Shown here: positions 56,022 through 64,000 of the stretch, piece after piece | How the letters are laid out: every line of letters begins with the position of its first letter | How positions within the stretch are numbered: the stretch's first letter is position 1 | From: Rugamonas apoptosis | Lineage (GTDB): Bacteria > Pseudomonadota > Gammaproteobacteria > Burkholderiales > Burkholderiaceae_D | Direction: 5' to 3' | Assembly: GCF_014042355.1 (NCBI RefSeq) | Contig: NZ_JACEZU010000006.1 | Span: 338,263 to 402,262 of the forward strand | DNA length: 64,000 nucleotides | Notes under the pieces: generated by a model | What the model was told of the DNA's origin: nothing | Databases searched by the model: none | What the model saw: the letters and a program-made list of their open reading frames with translations, nothing else | Translations under genes and position numbers: made by a program

Positions 56022-56357
56022 GGTGGCGCCGCGTTCCTGTTGGCCGATCAGCGGCCATGGGACCGAATCGCTTTCCACCAGCGCGCGCGGGCGGCGGCGC
56101 CATCGTCCTGGTGCCGCCGCCCGCAGCCAGCGCAAGCCCGCCCGCAACTAATTTCGGCAATCCGCCCCCTTTCCTGAAAAATGGGTTATTATTTCAGCCA
56201 TCCCCGCCTGCCAACCTTTCTTGCCACCCCTTCCGCAGATTGAAATCCAGCAGACCGCCTCCACGTGCCCACTGTAGTCCGGCGACGTCGAAGGCCAAGA
56301 ATGGCTGAGCCCAAGGCGTAATCTCTATCCCACTTTGACCCTCTGACTGAGGAAAAC
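56022..56357. other. Intergenic region upstream of trxA
   Basis: 336 bp without a gene I can support. It holds a 12-bp perfect GC-rich stem (56088-56099 with 56114-56125), which may end the regulator transcript, and an AT-rich patch with a TATTAT box at 56187-56192 that may serve trxA. No riboswitch-like structure was recognised. Confidence 0.5.
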
Positions 56358-56684
56358 ATGAGCGAAAATATCAAACATATCAGCGATGCATCCTTCGACA
56401 CCGACGTACTGAAATCGGACCGCCCTGTGCTGGTCGACTTCTGGGCTGAATGGTGCGGTCCTTGCAAGAGCATCGCCCCCATCCTGGAAGAAGTGGCCAA
56501 GGAATATGACGGCAAGATCGTGATCGCCAAGATGGACGTGGACGCCAACCAGGCCGTACCGGCCAAGTTCGGTATCCGTGGCATTCCCACCCTGATCCTG
56601 TTCAAGAACGGCGTGGCGGCAGCCCAGAAAGTGGGCGCCATGGCAAAAGGCCAACTGACCTCTTTCATCGACAGCAATATCTAA
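56358..56684 (+). CDS. trxA: Thioredoxin 1
   Basis: 108 aa, canonical thioredoxin. Active site W32-C33-G-P-C36, cis-Pro in [14 protein letters not shown], and the usual start ([13 protein letters not shown]). It reduces protein disulfides in the cytosol with thioredoxin reductase. It lies 143 bp upstream of rho, the same order as in many proteobacteria. GAGGAAA site precedes the ATG. Confidence 0.97.
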   Translation: MSENIKHISDASFDTDVLKSDRPVLVDFWAEWCGPCKSIAPILEEVAKEYDGKIVIAKMDVDANQAVPAKFGIRGIPTLILFKNGVAAAQKVGAMAKGQLTSFIDSNI

Positions 56685-56763
56685 GTATCATGCAGCCCAC
56701 CGGCGGCGCCGCGTTCGCGACGCCGCCGCGAACGGCCGGACGCGCCCCCGAGGCGGCGTCCAT

Positions 56764-56812
56764 GTGATCAACCCCACGCAACTCCCTCCCCTACCTTTAC
56801 GTTCCCGTCACG
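56764..56812 (+). promoter_or_regulatory. C-rich, G-poor rho leader, possible Rho utilisation site
   Basis: The last 60 bases before rho are rich in C and YC dinucleotides and poor in G (for example CAACTCCCTCCCCTACC), typical of Rho-loading sequences. In E. coli rho is autoregulated by Rho-dependent attenuation in its leader. The same control is inferred here. Confidence 0.45.
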
Positions 56813-56827
56813 GGACACTCAACACAT

Positions 56828-58090
56828 ATGCATCTATCTGAATTGAAGGCCTTACACGTCTCGGCACTGCTGGAGATGGCGATCGGTCTTGATATCGACA
56901 ACGCGGCCCGCCTGCGCAAACAGGAACTGATGTTCGCGATCCTGAAGAAGCGCGCCAAGTCCGGCGAGCAGATCTTTGGCGACGGCGCCCTGGAAGTGCT
57001 GCCCGACGGCTTCGGTTTCCTGCGCTCGCCCGACGCCAGCTACATGGCCTCGACCGACGATATCTACATCTCCCCGTCCCAGATCCGCCGTTTCAATCTG
57101 CACACGGGCGATTCGATCGAAGGCGAAGTGCGCACGCCCAAGGATGGCGAACGCTATTTCGCGCTGGTCAAGGTAGACAAGGTGAACGGCGAATCGCCGG
57201 AAGCCTCGAAGCACCGCATATTGTTTGAGAACCTGACGCCGCTGCACCCGAACGAGCCGCTGCGCCTGGAACGTGAAATGAATGGCCAGGAAAACATCAC
57301 CGGCCGCATCGTCGACCTGATCTCGCCGATCGGCAAGGGCCAGCGCGGCCTGCTGGTGGCCTCGCCCAAGTCCGGTAAATCCGTCATGCTGCAGCACATC
57401 GCGCACGCCATCACGGCCAACCATCCGGACGTGACCCTGATCGTGCTGCTGATCGACGAACGTCCCGAGGAAGTGACGGAGATGCAACGTTCGGTGCGCG
57501 GCGAAGTGGTGGCCTCCACCTTCGACGAACCGGCTACCCGCCACGTGCAAGTGGCCGAGATGGTGCTGGAAAAAGCCAAGCGCCTGGTGGAAATGAAGAA
57601 GGACGTGGTGATCCTGCTGGACTCGATCACCCGTCTGGCGCGCGCCTACAACACCGTGATCCCGGCCTCGGGCAAGGTGCTGACCGGCGGTGTGGACGCC
57701 AACGCCCTGCAGCGCCCCAAGCGCTTCTTCGGCGCCGCCCGCAACATCGAGGAAGGCGGCTCGCTGACCATCATCGCCACCGCCCTGATCGAAACCGGTT
57801 CGCGCATGGATGATGTGATCTACGAGGAATTCAAGGGTACCGGCAACATGGAAGTGCACCTGGAACGCCGCCTGGCGGAAAAACGCGTGTACCCGGCCAT
57901 CAACCTGAACAAATCGGGCACCCGCCGCGAGGAATTGCTGATCAAGCCAGACCAGCTGCAGAAAATCTGGATCCTGCGCAAGCTGCTGTACTCGATGGAC
58001 GAGATCGAAGCGATGGAGTTCATCCTCGACAAGATGAAGGCGACCAAAACCAACGCCGAATTCTTCGACATGATGCGCCGGGGCGGCTAA
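56828..58090 (+). CDS. rho: Transcription termination factor Rho
   Basis: 420 aa, complete. N-terminal helix bundle ([18 protein letters not shown]), cold-shock RNA-binding domain with [12 protein letters not shown], Walker A in [10 protein letters not shown], Walker [17 protein letters not shown]-loop and Q-loop ([20 protein letters not shown]). It is the hexameric helicase ending many transcripts. No strong ribosome-binding site is visible before the ATG. The last codons and stop are repeated twice downstream because of a 107-bp tandem duplication, so the protein end is unchanged. Confidence 0.98.
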   Translation: MHLSELKALHVSALLEMAIGLDIDNAARLRKQELMFAILKKRAKSGEQIFGDGALEVLPDGFGFLRSPDASYMASTDDIYISPSQIRRFNLHTGDSIEGEVRTPKDGERYFALVKVDKVNGESPEASKHRILFENLTPLHPNEPLRLEREMNGQENITGRIVDLISPIGKGQRGLLVASPKSGKSVMLQHIAHAITANHPDVTLIVLLIDERPEEVTEMQRSVRGEVVASTFDEPATRHVQVAEMVLEKAKRLVEMKKDVVILLDSITRLARAYNTVIPASGKVLTGGVDANALQRPKRFFGAARNIEEGGSLTIIATALIETGSRMDDVIYEEFKGTGNMEVHLERRLAEKRVYPAINLNKSGTRREELLIKPDQLQKIWILRKLLYSMDEIEAMEFILDKMKATKTNAEFFDMMRRGG

Positions 58091-58305
58091 CGCCGCCCAA
58101 AGTGAGGCGCGGGGAGCTTGGCCATGCATGGCCAAGCCGTTACGCAGGCGTGTGGCTACGCCCCACGAAACCCCTGCTCCACCGCCGGGGCGGCTAACGC
58201 CGCCCAAAGTGAGGCGCGGGGAGCTTGGCCATGCATGGCCAAGCCGTTACGCAGGCGTGTGGCTACGCCCCACGAAACCCCTGCTCCACCGCCGGGGCGG
58301 CTAAC
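58077..58305. repeat. 107-bp tandem duplication of the rho 3' end
   Basis: Two exact 107-bp units (58077-58183, 58184-58290) followed by the first 15 bases of a third. Each unit starts with the last rho codons and stop (GCCGGGGCGGCTAAC) and includes a 22-base perfect palindrome (58116-58137 and 58223-58244, centred on ATGCAT). It looks like recent slippage or recombination duplication of a hairpin-bearing 3' region. Confidence 0.9.
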
Positions 58306-58316
58306 ACCGTCTGACC

Positions 58317-58346
58317 ATGGGAGGCCACGTGCCTCCCATTTTTTTT
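58317..58346 (+). terminator. Intrinsic terminator of rho
   Basis: Stem ATGGGAGGC/GCCTCCCAT (58317-58325 with 58331-58339), 5-base loop and eight T. Standard Rho-independent terminator directly after the tandem repeat. Confidence 0.92.
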
Positions 58347-58352
58347 GCCCGC

Positions 58353-58381
58353 TTGCCGCCCTCCCCGAAGGGCTGTATAAT
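58353..58381 (+). promoter_or_regulatory. Sigma-70 promoter of rpmE2
   Basis: TTGCCG (58353-58358), 17-base spacer, perfect TATAAT (58376-58381). Start near 58388 gives a 100-base leader before the ribosomal protein gene, long enough for autoregulation. Confidence 0.75.
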
Positions 58382-58487
58382 CTTCGGTTGCATTAATTCA
58401 ACCACTGGCAAGTGAGCGGCAATCGGGTCAAGAAGCGGGCCGACCGACGAAGTGCTGTTTGGCTACCAAACCATACCGAGGCTACAA

Positions 58488-58757
58488 ATGAAAGCAGACA
58501 TCCATCCAGATTACCGCGAAGTTGTGTTCCACGACCTGTCGTGCGACTTCAAATTCGTCACCCGTTCGACCATCCAGACCCGCGAAACGATCAACCACGA
58601 AGGTAAAGATTACCCTCTGGTCAAGATCGAGGTGTCGGCTGAATCGCACCCGTTCTACACCGGCAAGCACAAGATCGTCGACACCGCCGGCCGCGTCGAG
58701 AAATTCCGTCAGAAGTTCGGTGCCGTCGGCTCCAAAACTTCCGTCGCCAACGGTTAA
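58488..58757 (+). CDS. rpmE2: 50S ribosomal protein L31 type B
   Basis: 89 aa: [20 protein letters not shown], then [10 protein letters not shown] and [25 protein letters not shown], the type B (zinc-free) form without the CxxC knuckles of type A L31. In genomes with both forms the B form replaces A under zinc limitation; whether a type A gene exists here is not visible. Own promoter upstream and a strong terminator downstream make it monocistronic. Confidence 0.96.
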   Translation: MKADIHPDYREVVFHDLSCDFKFVTRSTIQTRETINHEGKDYPLVKIEVSAESHPFYTGKHKIVDTAGRVEKFRQKFGAVGSKTSVANG

Positions 58758-58775
58758 TTCCGCAGCGACCACAAG

Positions 58776-58801
58776 AAAGGCAGCTACGGCTGCCTTTTTT
58801 T
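58776..58801 (+). terminator. Intrinsic terminator of rpmE2 with UACG tetraloop
   Basis: Stem AAAGGCAGC/GCTGCCTTT closed by a C(TACG)G tetraloop of the stable UNCG class, followed by a T-run to 58801. Confidence 0.93.
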
Positions 58802-58850
58802 GTTTGTTTTCCTGCATACTCCCGTCTACCTTTTATTCCGCCCCGATTCG

Positions 58851-60575
58851 ATGAAGCCAGTCCGTCTTCCCGCCGCCGCCACCCTGGCGTTGCCACGCTG
58901 GGCCCTGTTCGCGCTGGGCTTGTTGTACATCCTGCCCGGCCTGATTGGCCGCGAACCATGGAAGAACGACGACGCGGCCAGCTTCGGGGTGATGTGGACC
59001 ATGGCCCAGGGCGGCTGGCAGGATTGGCTGTGGCCCAATATCGCCGGACTGTCGCTGACCGACGAAGGGCCGCTGGCGTTCTGGCTGGGCGCGGTCGGCA
59101 TCAAACTGTTCGGCTGGCTGCTGGGCGACGTGCTGGGGGCGCGCGTGGCCACCATCGCCGTATTCCTGCTGGGCGTCGGTTCGCTGTGGTACGCCACCTT
59201 CAACCTGGGCCGCCGCCAGGATGCCCAGCCGCTGCGGCTGGCCTTCGGCGGCCAGCCCGAGCCCACCGATTTCGGCCGCACCCTGGCCGACGCGGCCATG
59301 CTGATCTACCTCGGCTGCCTGGGCTTGCTGCTGCACAGCCATGAAACCACATCGGAAGCGCTGCAAGTGTCGCTGGTGGCGCTGCTGCTGTACCGCGCCG
59401 TGCGCTACATGGAATTGCCGTCGCTGCGCAACGCGGCCATGACAGGCCTGGCGCTGGGCTTGCTCACCTTGAACCGCGGCTGGATGACACCCGCCTTCCT
59501 GACCCTGGCCCTGTTCCTGTGCACCCGTTTCCTGGAACTGCCAGCCGTGCGCAGCCTGCGCGACCTGCTGCTGGCCGTGGCCGTGGCCGCTGCCATCACC
59601 GCCGCCTGGGTGCTGCCGGCCCAGTGGCTGCAACCGTATGGCGCCAGCCCCGTGCCGGGCTGGCTGGCGTGGAACGCGGGGCAACTGGCCCTGCCCACCG
59701 TGCATGCGCTGCGCTTCTTCTTCCGGGTCGGCCTGTGGTTCTTCTGGCCCGCCTGGCCGTTCGCCGGCTGGGCCGTGTACGCCTGGCGCCGCCAGCGCCA
59801 TGTGCTGCACATCGTGGTGCCCGTCACCTTCGTCACCATGGGCGCCTTGCTGGCCCTGTTCCACCCCAATCCCGAGCAAGGCCAGTTGCTGGTGCTGCTG
59901 CCGGCCCTGTCCATCATGGCCGCGTTCGGCCTGCTGACGATGAAACGGGGCGCCATCAACGCCATCGACTGGTTCTCCGTCATGGTGCTGACCCTGTGCG
60001 CCGCCATCATCTGGATCTTCTGGTGCGCCAAGCTGACCGGCTGGCCAGCCCAGGCCGCCAAGAACGCGCTCAAGCTGGTACCCGGCTTCAAGCCGGAGCT
60101 GGGGCTGGCCGCCTTCCTGGTGGCGGCCGCCGCCACCTGCGGCTGGATCGCGCTGGTGCATTGGCGCATCTCGCGCCAGCCAGCCGTGCTGTGGCGGGCC
60201 GTGGTGCTGTCGTCCGGCGGCCTGATCCTGATCTGGATCTTGCTGATGACGCTGTTCCTGCCGGACATGAACTACAGCAAGAGCTACGCCAGCGTGGCGC
60301 ACCAGATCGCCGACAAGCTGCCGCCCGGTATCGATTGCATTGAAACCAACGTTGGACCGGCCCAACGGGCCTCGTTCGCCTACTATGCCCATTTGCCGTT
60401 CACGGGCATGGCCGGCGGCCGCTGCCAGGTGTTGTTGCTGCAAGACAGTATCCGCGTCCGCGACGACAAGGAAATCCTGCCCCAACACCGGGGCCGGCAG
60501 TGGCAATTGCTGTGGGAAGGCCGGCGTCCGGCCGACCGCGAGGAACGCTTCCGCCTGTACCGCCGGGCCGATTAA
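58851..60575 (+). CDS. ArnT/PMT-like membrane glycosyltransferase
   Basis: 574 aa with eleven or more membrane spans and a C-terminal periplasmic part. The first loop has GREPWKNDDAASFG with an acidic pair D40-D41, the catalytic position of GT-C enzymes such as ArnT (GT83). ArnT adds aminoarabinose to lipid A; this protein is shorter and no arn genes adjoin it, so it may transfer another sugar from an undecaprenyl donor. ATG 58851 fits the N-terminus before span 1. Inner-membrane location. Confidence 0.82.
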   Translation: MKPVRLPAAATLALPRWALFALGLLYILPGLIGREPWKNDDAASFGVMWTMAQGGWQDWLWPNIAGLSLTDEGPLAFWLGAVGIKLFGWLLGDVLGARVATIAVFLLGVGSLWYATFNLGRRQDAQPLRLAFGGQPEPTDFGRTLADAAMLIYLGCLGLLLHSHETTSEALQVSLVALLLYRAVRYMELPSLRNAAMTGLALGLLTLNRGWMTPAFLTLALFLCTRFLELPAVRSLRDLLLAVAVAAAITAAWVLPAQWLQPYGASPVPGWLAWNAGQLALPTVHALRFFFRVGLWFFWPAWPFAGWAVYAWRRQRHVLHIVVPVTFVTMGALLALFHPNPEQGQLLVLLPALSIMAAFGLLTMKRGAINAIDWFSVMVLTLCAAIIWIFWCAKLTGWPAQAAKNALKLVPGFKPELGLAAFLVAAAATCGWIALVHWRISRQPAVLWRAVVLSSGGLILIWILLMTLFLPDMNYSKSYASVAHQIADKLPPGIDCIETNVGPAQRASFAYYAHLPFTGMAGGRCQVLLLQDSIRVRDDKEILPQHRGRQWQLLWEGRRPADREERFRLYRRAD

Positions 60576-60697
60576 GGCGGGCCGCACCGTCTGCGCTTGA
60601 CGTCAGGCAAGCGCAAGTCCACGACAGGGCCGCTCGCTTGCTGCTATGCTAGACGCACAGACCGGGCCCTTTCCGCCCGGTGCGCAAGCGACCCACC

Positions 60698-61459
60698 ATG
60701 CACATCCCATTTCTCCGCCCGGCGGCGGGGCTGGCCATCGCGCTGCTGATGCAGGCCGGCCCGGCCCGTTGCGCCGACATGCCGACGCTGACGCTGCTTA
60801 CCGAGCACGCCCCGCCCGCCAGCATGCTGGAACGGGGCCAGGTGACGGGGCGGGAAACGGACAAGATCCGCGCCATCATGGATCGTGCCGGCACCGCCTA
60901 CCGGCTTGATGTCTTGCCCTGGAAGCGGGCCTACCACATGGCCCAGACCCAGCCGGCCACCTGCGTCTATTCCACCTCGCGCACCCCGGAGCGCGAGGCG
61001 CTGTTCAAATGGGTGGGGCCGACCATGCAGGCCGACTGGGTATTCTATGGCCGGCTCGACCACGAATTTCCCCTGCGCACGCTGGAAGACGCCCGTTCAT
61101 TGCGCATCGGCACCTACAACGGCGATGCGCGCGACGAATTCCTGCGCAACCGCGGCTTCCAGGTCGACGCCACCACCAACGACCTGGCCAATCCGCAAAA
61201 GCTGCTGCTCAAGCGGATCGACTTGTGGGCCGTCGGCTTGCGTCCGGGCAGCCCCGGTCCCGAACGGCCGGCCTGGAAAGGCATCATCGGCCCCCTGCTG
61301 GTATTCCACCAGGTGCAAATCTATCTGGCCTGCAACCAGGCCGTGCCGGACCAACTGGTGGAGCGGCTCAACACGGCGCTGGCCGAATTGCGGCGCGACG
61401 GCACCTTGGCCAAAATCGAACGGCGCTACGCCAACTGGACTCCGGCCCCGTCACCATAG
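60698..61459 (+). CDS. Periplasmic substrate-binding (SBP_bac_3-like) protein
   Basis: 253 aa. Signal peptide (PAAGLAIALLMQAGPARC-AD), then a type II binding fold: LTLLTEHAPPASMLERGQVTGRETDKIRAIMDRAGTAYRLDVLPWKRAYHMAQ, CVYSTSRTPEREALFKWVGP, LRIGTYNGDARDEFL and a C-terminal LAELRRDGTLAKIERRYANW. Stand-alone members of this type in betaproteobacteria are not tied to ABC genes; ligand unknown. An upstream GTG at 60680 is also in frame, but ATG 60698 gives a normal signal peptide. Confidence 0.86.
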   Translation: MHIPFLRPAAGLAIALLMQAGPARCADMPTLTLLTEHAPPASMLERGQVTGRETDKIRAIMDRAGTAYRLDVLPWKRAYHMAQTQPATCVYSTSRTPEREALFKWVGPTMQADWVFYGRLDHEFPLRTLEDARSLRIGTYNGDARDEFLRNRGFQVDATTNDLANPQKLLLKRIDLWAVGLRPGSPGPERPAWKGIIGPLLVFHQVQIYLACNQAVPDQLVERLNTALAELRRDGTLAKIERRYANWTPAPSP

Positions 61460-61485
61460 GTGCACAGTCCGCGCGCTGCGGGCTG

Positions 61486-61911
61486 TCAGCGGGCCGCCAC
61501 GTACACCCGTCCCGGCGCGATGCCCGCGTGGTGCGCGAACGGCATGCGCTCCAGATGACTGACGGCGATGCTGTCGCCCCCATCACGGAACACGAACAGG
61601 GTGCCATCCTCGGACGTGAACACGCCCGCCGCCAGCGGGAAGATCTCCACCTTGGCTTCGTTGCGTACCTGGGTGAAATAGCGGTGCCGCTTCTGCTCGA
61701 ACGTCAGCACCAGTCCCGTTTCCAGCAGATAGGGCTGGGCATAGGCGCCAAATTCCTGGGGCGCCAGTCGGTACGGCGCGGTGGCCGCGTAATGTTTGCC
61801 GATCCTGACCTGGACGCTGTCGCCCGCCACGGCCGGCGCTTGCTGTTGCGCGATGGCAAGGCTGGCCCACATGACGCCGGCCAGCGCGCCGATCATCCAT
61901 TTGCGTTGCAT
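61486..61911 (-). CDS. Exported hypothetical protein
   Basis: 141 aa with a signal peptide (MQRKWMIGALAGVMWASLAIA-QQQ). The mature part is a compact beta-rich domain (VQVRIGKHYAATAPYRLAPQEFGAYAQPYLLETGLVLTFEQKRHRYFTQVRNEAKVEIFPLAAGVF...). No family recognised. GGAGG site upstream. It converges on the binding-protein gene and precedes the tRNA region. Function unknown. Confidence 0.75.
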   Translation of the reverse strand: MQRKWMIGALAGVMWASLAIAQQQAPAVAGDSVQVRIGKHYAATAPYRLAPQEFGAYAQPYLLETGLVLTFEQKRHRYFTQVRNEAKVEIFPLAAGVFTSEDGTLFVFRDGGDSIAVSHLERMPFAHHAGIAPGRVYVAAR

Positions 61912-62068
61912 GATTTCGCCTCCGAACAGTACGCCCGCGACTCCCGGGCACGCCGCGCGCCCGCGCGGCGCATATTCCATCGTAGCAGCCGGCGGCGCTT
62001 TTCCTAGCCGAAAATGACCGGCCGTGCCCGCCGCCAGGGGCGCGGCGCGAGATAATTGGCCAGCAGGG

Positions 62069-62097
62069 TTGCCCTGCTGTTGCAAATCAGTGATAAT
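62069..62097 (+). promoter_or_regulatory. tRNA-Leu promoter
   Basis: TTGCCC, 17-base spacer, GATAAT; start expected near 62104, just before the tRNA. Confidence 0.65.
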
Positions 62098-62109
62098 GCG
62101 TGTCGCGTC

Positions 62110-62194
62110 GCCTCGGTGGTGGAATTGGTAGACGCAGCGGACTCAAAATCCGCCGCCGCAAGGCGTGCCGGTTCGATTCCGGCCCGAGGCACCA
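62110..62194 (+). tRNA. tRNA-Leu (anticodon CAA)
   Basis: 85 nt with encoded CCA. Acceptor GCCTCGG/CCGAGGC pairs fully; anticodon stem GCGGA/TCCGC holds loop CTCAAAA (anticodon CAA, reading UUG); long variable arm of class II tRNA; T-arm GCCGG-TTCGATT-CCGGC. Its 3' end is a frequent integration target, and an integrase gene follows. Confidence 0.96.
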
Positions 62195-62226
62195 ACAGTC
62201 AAAATCAGTTAGTTCCAAGAAATCTC

Positions 62227-62262
62227 AAAACCCGCTATTCTCATAGGAGAAGCGGGTTTTTT
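62227..62262 (+). terminator. Terminator after tRNA-Leu
   Basis: Stem AAAACCCGCT/AGCGGGTTTT with a 14-base loop and a run of six T. Confidence 0.88.
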
Positions 62263-62307
62263 GTTGTTTAATATTTTCGCAAGGCGTAGCATCGAATTTC
62301 AGACGAA

Positions 62308-62359
62308 TGATGGACTTTATAACCAAGGTCCATCACAGGTCCATCAAAAAAGTCCATCA
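62308..62359. repeat. Repeated GTCCATCA boxes upstream of the integrase
   Basis: Three direct copies of GTCCATCA (62328-62335, 62339-62346, 62352-62359) and one inverted copy (62308-62315), 11 to 13 bases apart. They lie between the tRNA and integrase gene and look like arm-type integrase or excisionase binding sites. Confidence 0.6.
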
Positions 62360-62392
62360 TTTCTCCCAGCAAGATTCGTCACGGAGGCAGCT

Positions 62393-63613
62393 ATGGCACT
62401 TACCGAATTGTTCCTGCGCAGGGTGAAATACACCGGCTCGCCAACCGGCGACCGGTACAGTGATGGGCGAGCGCTCTACTTGCTCGTCAAGGCCGCCAAC
62501 AAGTACTGGCGGATGAACTACCGCTACGGCGGAAAACAGAAAACCCTGACCATTGGCGCCTATCCCGAAGTCCCCCTGGCGATTGCACGCGAGCGGTGCA
62601 CTGAGGCACATAAGCTGTTACGGCTGGGAGTTGATCCCCAGCCCAGCAAGACCCTGCAGGGTCCCGAGCCGCTGGACGAGGACAGAAACACCTTTGCAGA
62701 GCTGTCGCAGCTATGGCTGACCAAGCTGGCACCGGACCACTCCCCCAACACCATCCGAAAGCTCTCGAACTGGCTCGACCATGATGTACTGCCGATCCTG
62801 GGTGGTAAGCCAGCCGCTTCAATCAAGCCGCGCGATATCCTGGCGACGCTGCAAAAGATGGAAACGCGCGGCGCCATCGACTCGGCCCACCGCGTGAAGC
62901 AAATGTGCGGGCAGATCCTCCGCTTTGGGGTAGCACTGGGCTGGGTTGAGCGCGACGTAACGCCGGACCTGAAAGGTGCACTGGCCGCTGTCCCGGCAGG
63001 AAACTTCGCCGCGATCACGGAGCCGAAGGAAGTCGCAGGCCTACTGCGCGCGATATACGGCTACGGCGGCCATGTCGTGGTCGTAGCGGCCTTAAAACTC
63101 TCGCCGCTACTGTTTGTACGTCCGGGCGAATTACGCGCCGCAGAATGGGCGGAATTCGATCTGGACGTGGCAGAGTGGCGCATCCCTGCGGCCAAGATGA
63201 AGATGAAAAAGGAGCACCTGGTGCCGCTGGCCGATCAATCGGTGGAGATCCTACGCCAGCTGCAGCGCGTCACAGGTGACGGCAAGTTTGTCTTTCCCGG
63301 TTTCCGGCGCGACGAAGTTTGCATGAGCGAGAACGCGATCAATGCGGCACTGCGCAACTTGGGCTTTCCGAAAGAGGTAATGAGCGCGCACGGTTTCCGC
63401 GCCATGGCCCGCACCATCCTCGATGAAGTGCTGGGCGAACGGGTGGACTTGATCGAACACCAGTTGGCGCACCGCGTGATGGACCCAAATGGGCGGGCCT
63501 ATAACCGGACGGCCCACCTGCCGGCGCGACGCGAGATGATGCAGCGCTGGGCCGACTATCTTGACCAGCTCAGGGCCGGTGCCGACGTGATTTTAATCCG
63601 GCCCGTGAACTAA
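62393..63613 (+). CDS. Tyrosine-type site-specific integrase
   Basis: 406 aa. N-terminal DUF4102-type arm-binding domain (GRALYLLVKAANKYWRMNYRYGGKQKTLTIGAYPEVPLAIARE), SAM-like core-binding domain, then the catalytic domain with Arg in LLFVRPGELRAAEW, H-x-x-R in AHGFRAMART and the Tyr nucleophile in NGRAYNRTAH. It integrates a genetic element at the adjacent tRNA-Leu. GGAGG site before ATG 62393. The other element end is outside the window. Codon use is less GC-biased than the host core, as expected for acquired DNA. Confidence 0.94.
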   Translation: MALTELFLRRVKYTGSPTGDRYSDGRALYLLVKAANKYWRMNYRYGGKQKTLTIGAYPEVPLAIARERCTEAHKLLRLGVDPQPSKTLQGPEPLDEDRNTFAELSQLWLTKLAPDHSPNTIRKLSNWLDHDVLPILGGKPAASIKPRDILATLQKMETRGAIDSAHRVKQMCGQILRFGVALGWVERDVTPDLKGALAAVPAGNFAAITEPKEVAGLLRAIYGYGGHVVVVAALKLSPLLFVRPGELRAAEWAEFDLDVAEWRIPAAKMKMKKEHLVPLADQSVEILRQLQRVTGDGKFVFPGFRRDEVCMSENAINAALRNLGFPKEVMSAHGFRAMARTILDEVLGERVDLIEHQLAHRVMDPNGRAYNRTAHLPARREMMQRWADYLDQLRAGADVILIRPVN

Positions 63614-63623
63614 GCAATCTCGT

Positions 63624-63869
63624 TCAACTGTTCGGGCCACGGGCGAAGTCGTTTCTCTCCTCTGCTCGCGCTTTAATTCGTGATTCGACCCAGGCTGTGA
63701 CTTCGTCCTCAAGCCATCCGACCGAACGCGCCGAGAGTCTGACTGGCGCAGGGAAGTCGTTTGACTTGATCACGCGGTATAAGGTGGCGCGCGACATTCC
63801 GCAGATGTTCAGGACCTCGCGCATTCTGATTAAGCGACAGGTACCACGTACCGGCTGATTTGCATCCAT
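63624..63869 (-). CDS. AlpA-family excisionase/transcriptional regulator
   Basis: 81 aa, MerR-like winged helix of the AlpA family: CRLIRMREVLNICGMSRATLYRVIKSNDFPAPVRLSARSVGWLEDEVTAWVESRIKARAEER. AlpA proteins activate or direct excision of prophage-like elements. It converges on the integrase gene with an 10-bp gap and supports the view that an integrative element begins here. Confidence 0.9.
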   Translation of the reverse strand: MDANQPVRGTCRLIRMREVLNICGMSRATLYRVIKSNDFPAPVRLSARSVGWLEDEVTAWVESRIKARAEERNDFARGPNS

Positions 63870-64000
63870 ATGCCTGATCTTGCCCCCGTATAGCCGGACA
63901 CAGCCTATCGCTTAGTTAGCGCCGTTTTCCTGAGCCCGGCGCGCCAGCTCCCTCCTGAACATGCGAGGCGATTTCAACTTCAACGATGAATGCGGATGAA

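Larger units (their letters stand above)
62195..64000. mobile_element. Left end of an integrative element or prophage at tRNA-Leu
   Basis: The tRNA 3' end, integrase, repeated binding boxes and AlpA regulator together mark the element end. The distal 130 bases (63870-64000) show no complete gene. The right attachment site lies beyond the window, so length and cargo are unknown. Confidence 0.75.

Noticed and set aside
58077..58305. Repeat considered as a CRISPR array
   Set aside because: Two adjoining 107-bp units without spacers and with rho coding sequence inside; no cas genes.

Overview
The window is high-GC (clearly above 60%) proteobacterial DNA with dense coding and short gaps. Gene content and protein style (DarP, Mog, PmbA, type B ribosomal protein L31, a HutU/H/G/F/D/I pathway, a typical betaproteobacterial trxA-rho-rpmE2 block) point to a betaproteobacterium. 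The Massilia/Duganella/Janthinobacterium branch of Oxalobacteraceae is my best guess. That guess is inference; no rRNA gene is present to settle it.

Layout. 1-3.5 kb: 3' part of pmbA on the minus strand, then darP-mog-esterase on the plus strand, then a carboxymuconolactone decarboxylase-like gene. 3.7-9.7 kb: a class III aminotransferase converging on a tightly spaced minus-strand set of radical SAM KamA-like aminomutase, MFS transporter, prolyl 4-hydroxylase-like dioxygenase and FAH-family hydrolase, with two REP-like palindromes at the convergence point. 9.9-18.5 kb: Cache protein, chemoreceptor, HDOD protein, an unrecognised 397-aa protein, a transglutaminase-like/TPR lipoprotein and a BACON-domain/propeller lipoprotein. 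18.6-26.4 kb: deoxyinosine glycosylase, Mpo1-like membrane protein, DMT transporter, acetyltransferase, a candidate sRNA, a fused betaine-type ABC binding protein/permease and a large secreted metzincin.

26.5-34.1 kb is a complete histidine-utilisation operon running leftward as hutU-hutH-hutG-hutF-hutD-hutI, the five-step route with formimidoylglutamate deiminase and formylglutamate deformylase. Its promoter has a dyad operator lying exactly between the -35 and -10 boxes. The repressor gene hutC sits 10 kb away, next to ada. 34-50.7 kb: a diguanylate cyclase, an FAD oxidase, a porin/phosphate-binding-like pair, an MsbA-type exporter, ada with an overlapping 2OG oxygenase, hutC, then a 1,547-aa hybrid histidine kinase with an NMT1-like sensor domain and two stand-alone receiver proteins.

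50.8-56 kb is a compact accessory operon: two acyl-CoA dehydrogenase-like subunits (one apparently without the catalytic Glu), an acetoacetate decarboxylase-like protein and an SDR, divergent from an AraC-type regulator. 56.3-61.9 kb returns to housekeeping genes (trxA, rho, rpmE2), an ArnT-like membrane glycosyltransferase, a periplasmic binding protein and a small exported protein. The rho 3' end carries a 107-bp tandem duplication. At 62.1 kb a tRNA-Leu(CAA) gene is followed by a tyrosine integrase and an AlpA-type regulator, so the right edge is the start of an integrative element or prophage that continues beyond the window. No CRISPR array, rRNA operon or insertion sequence transposase was seen.
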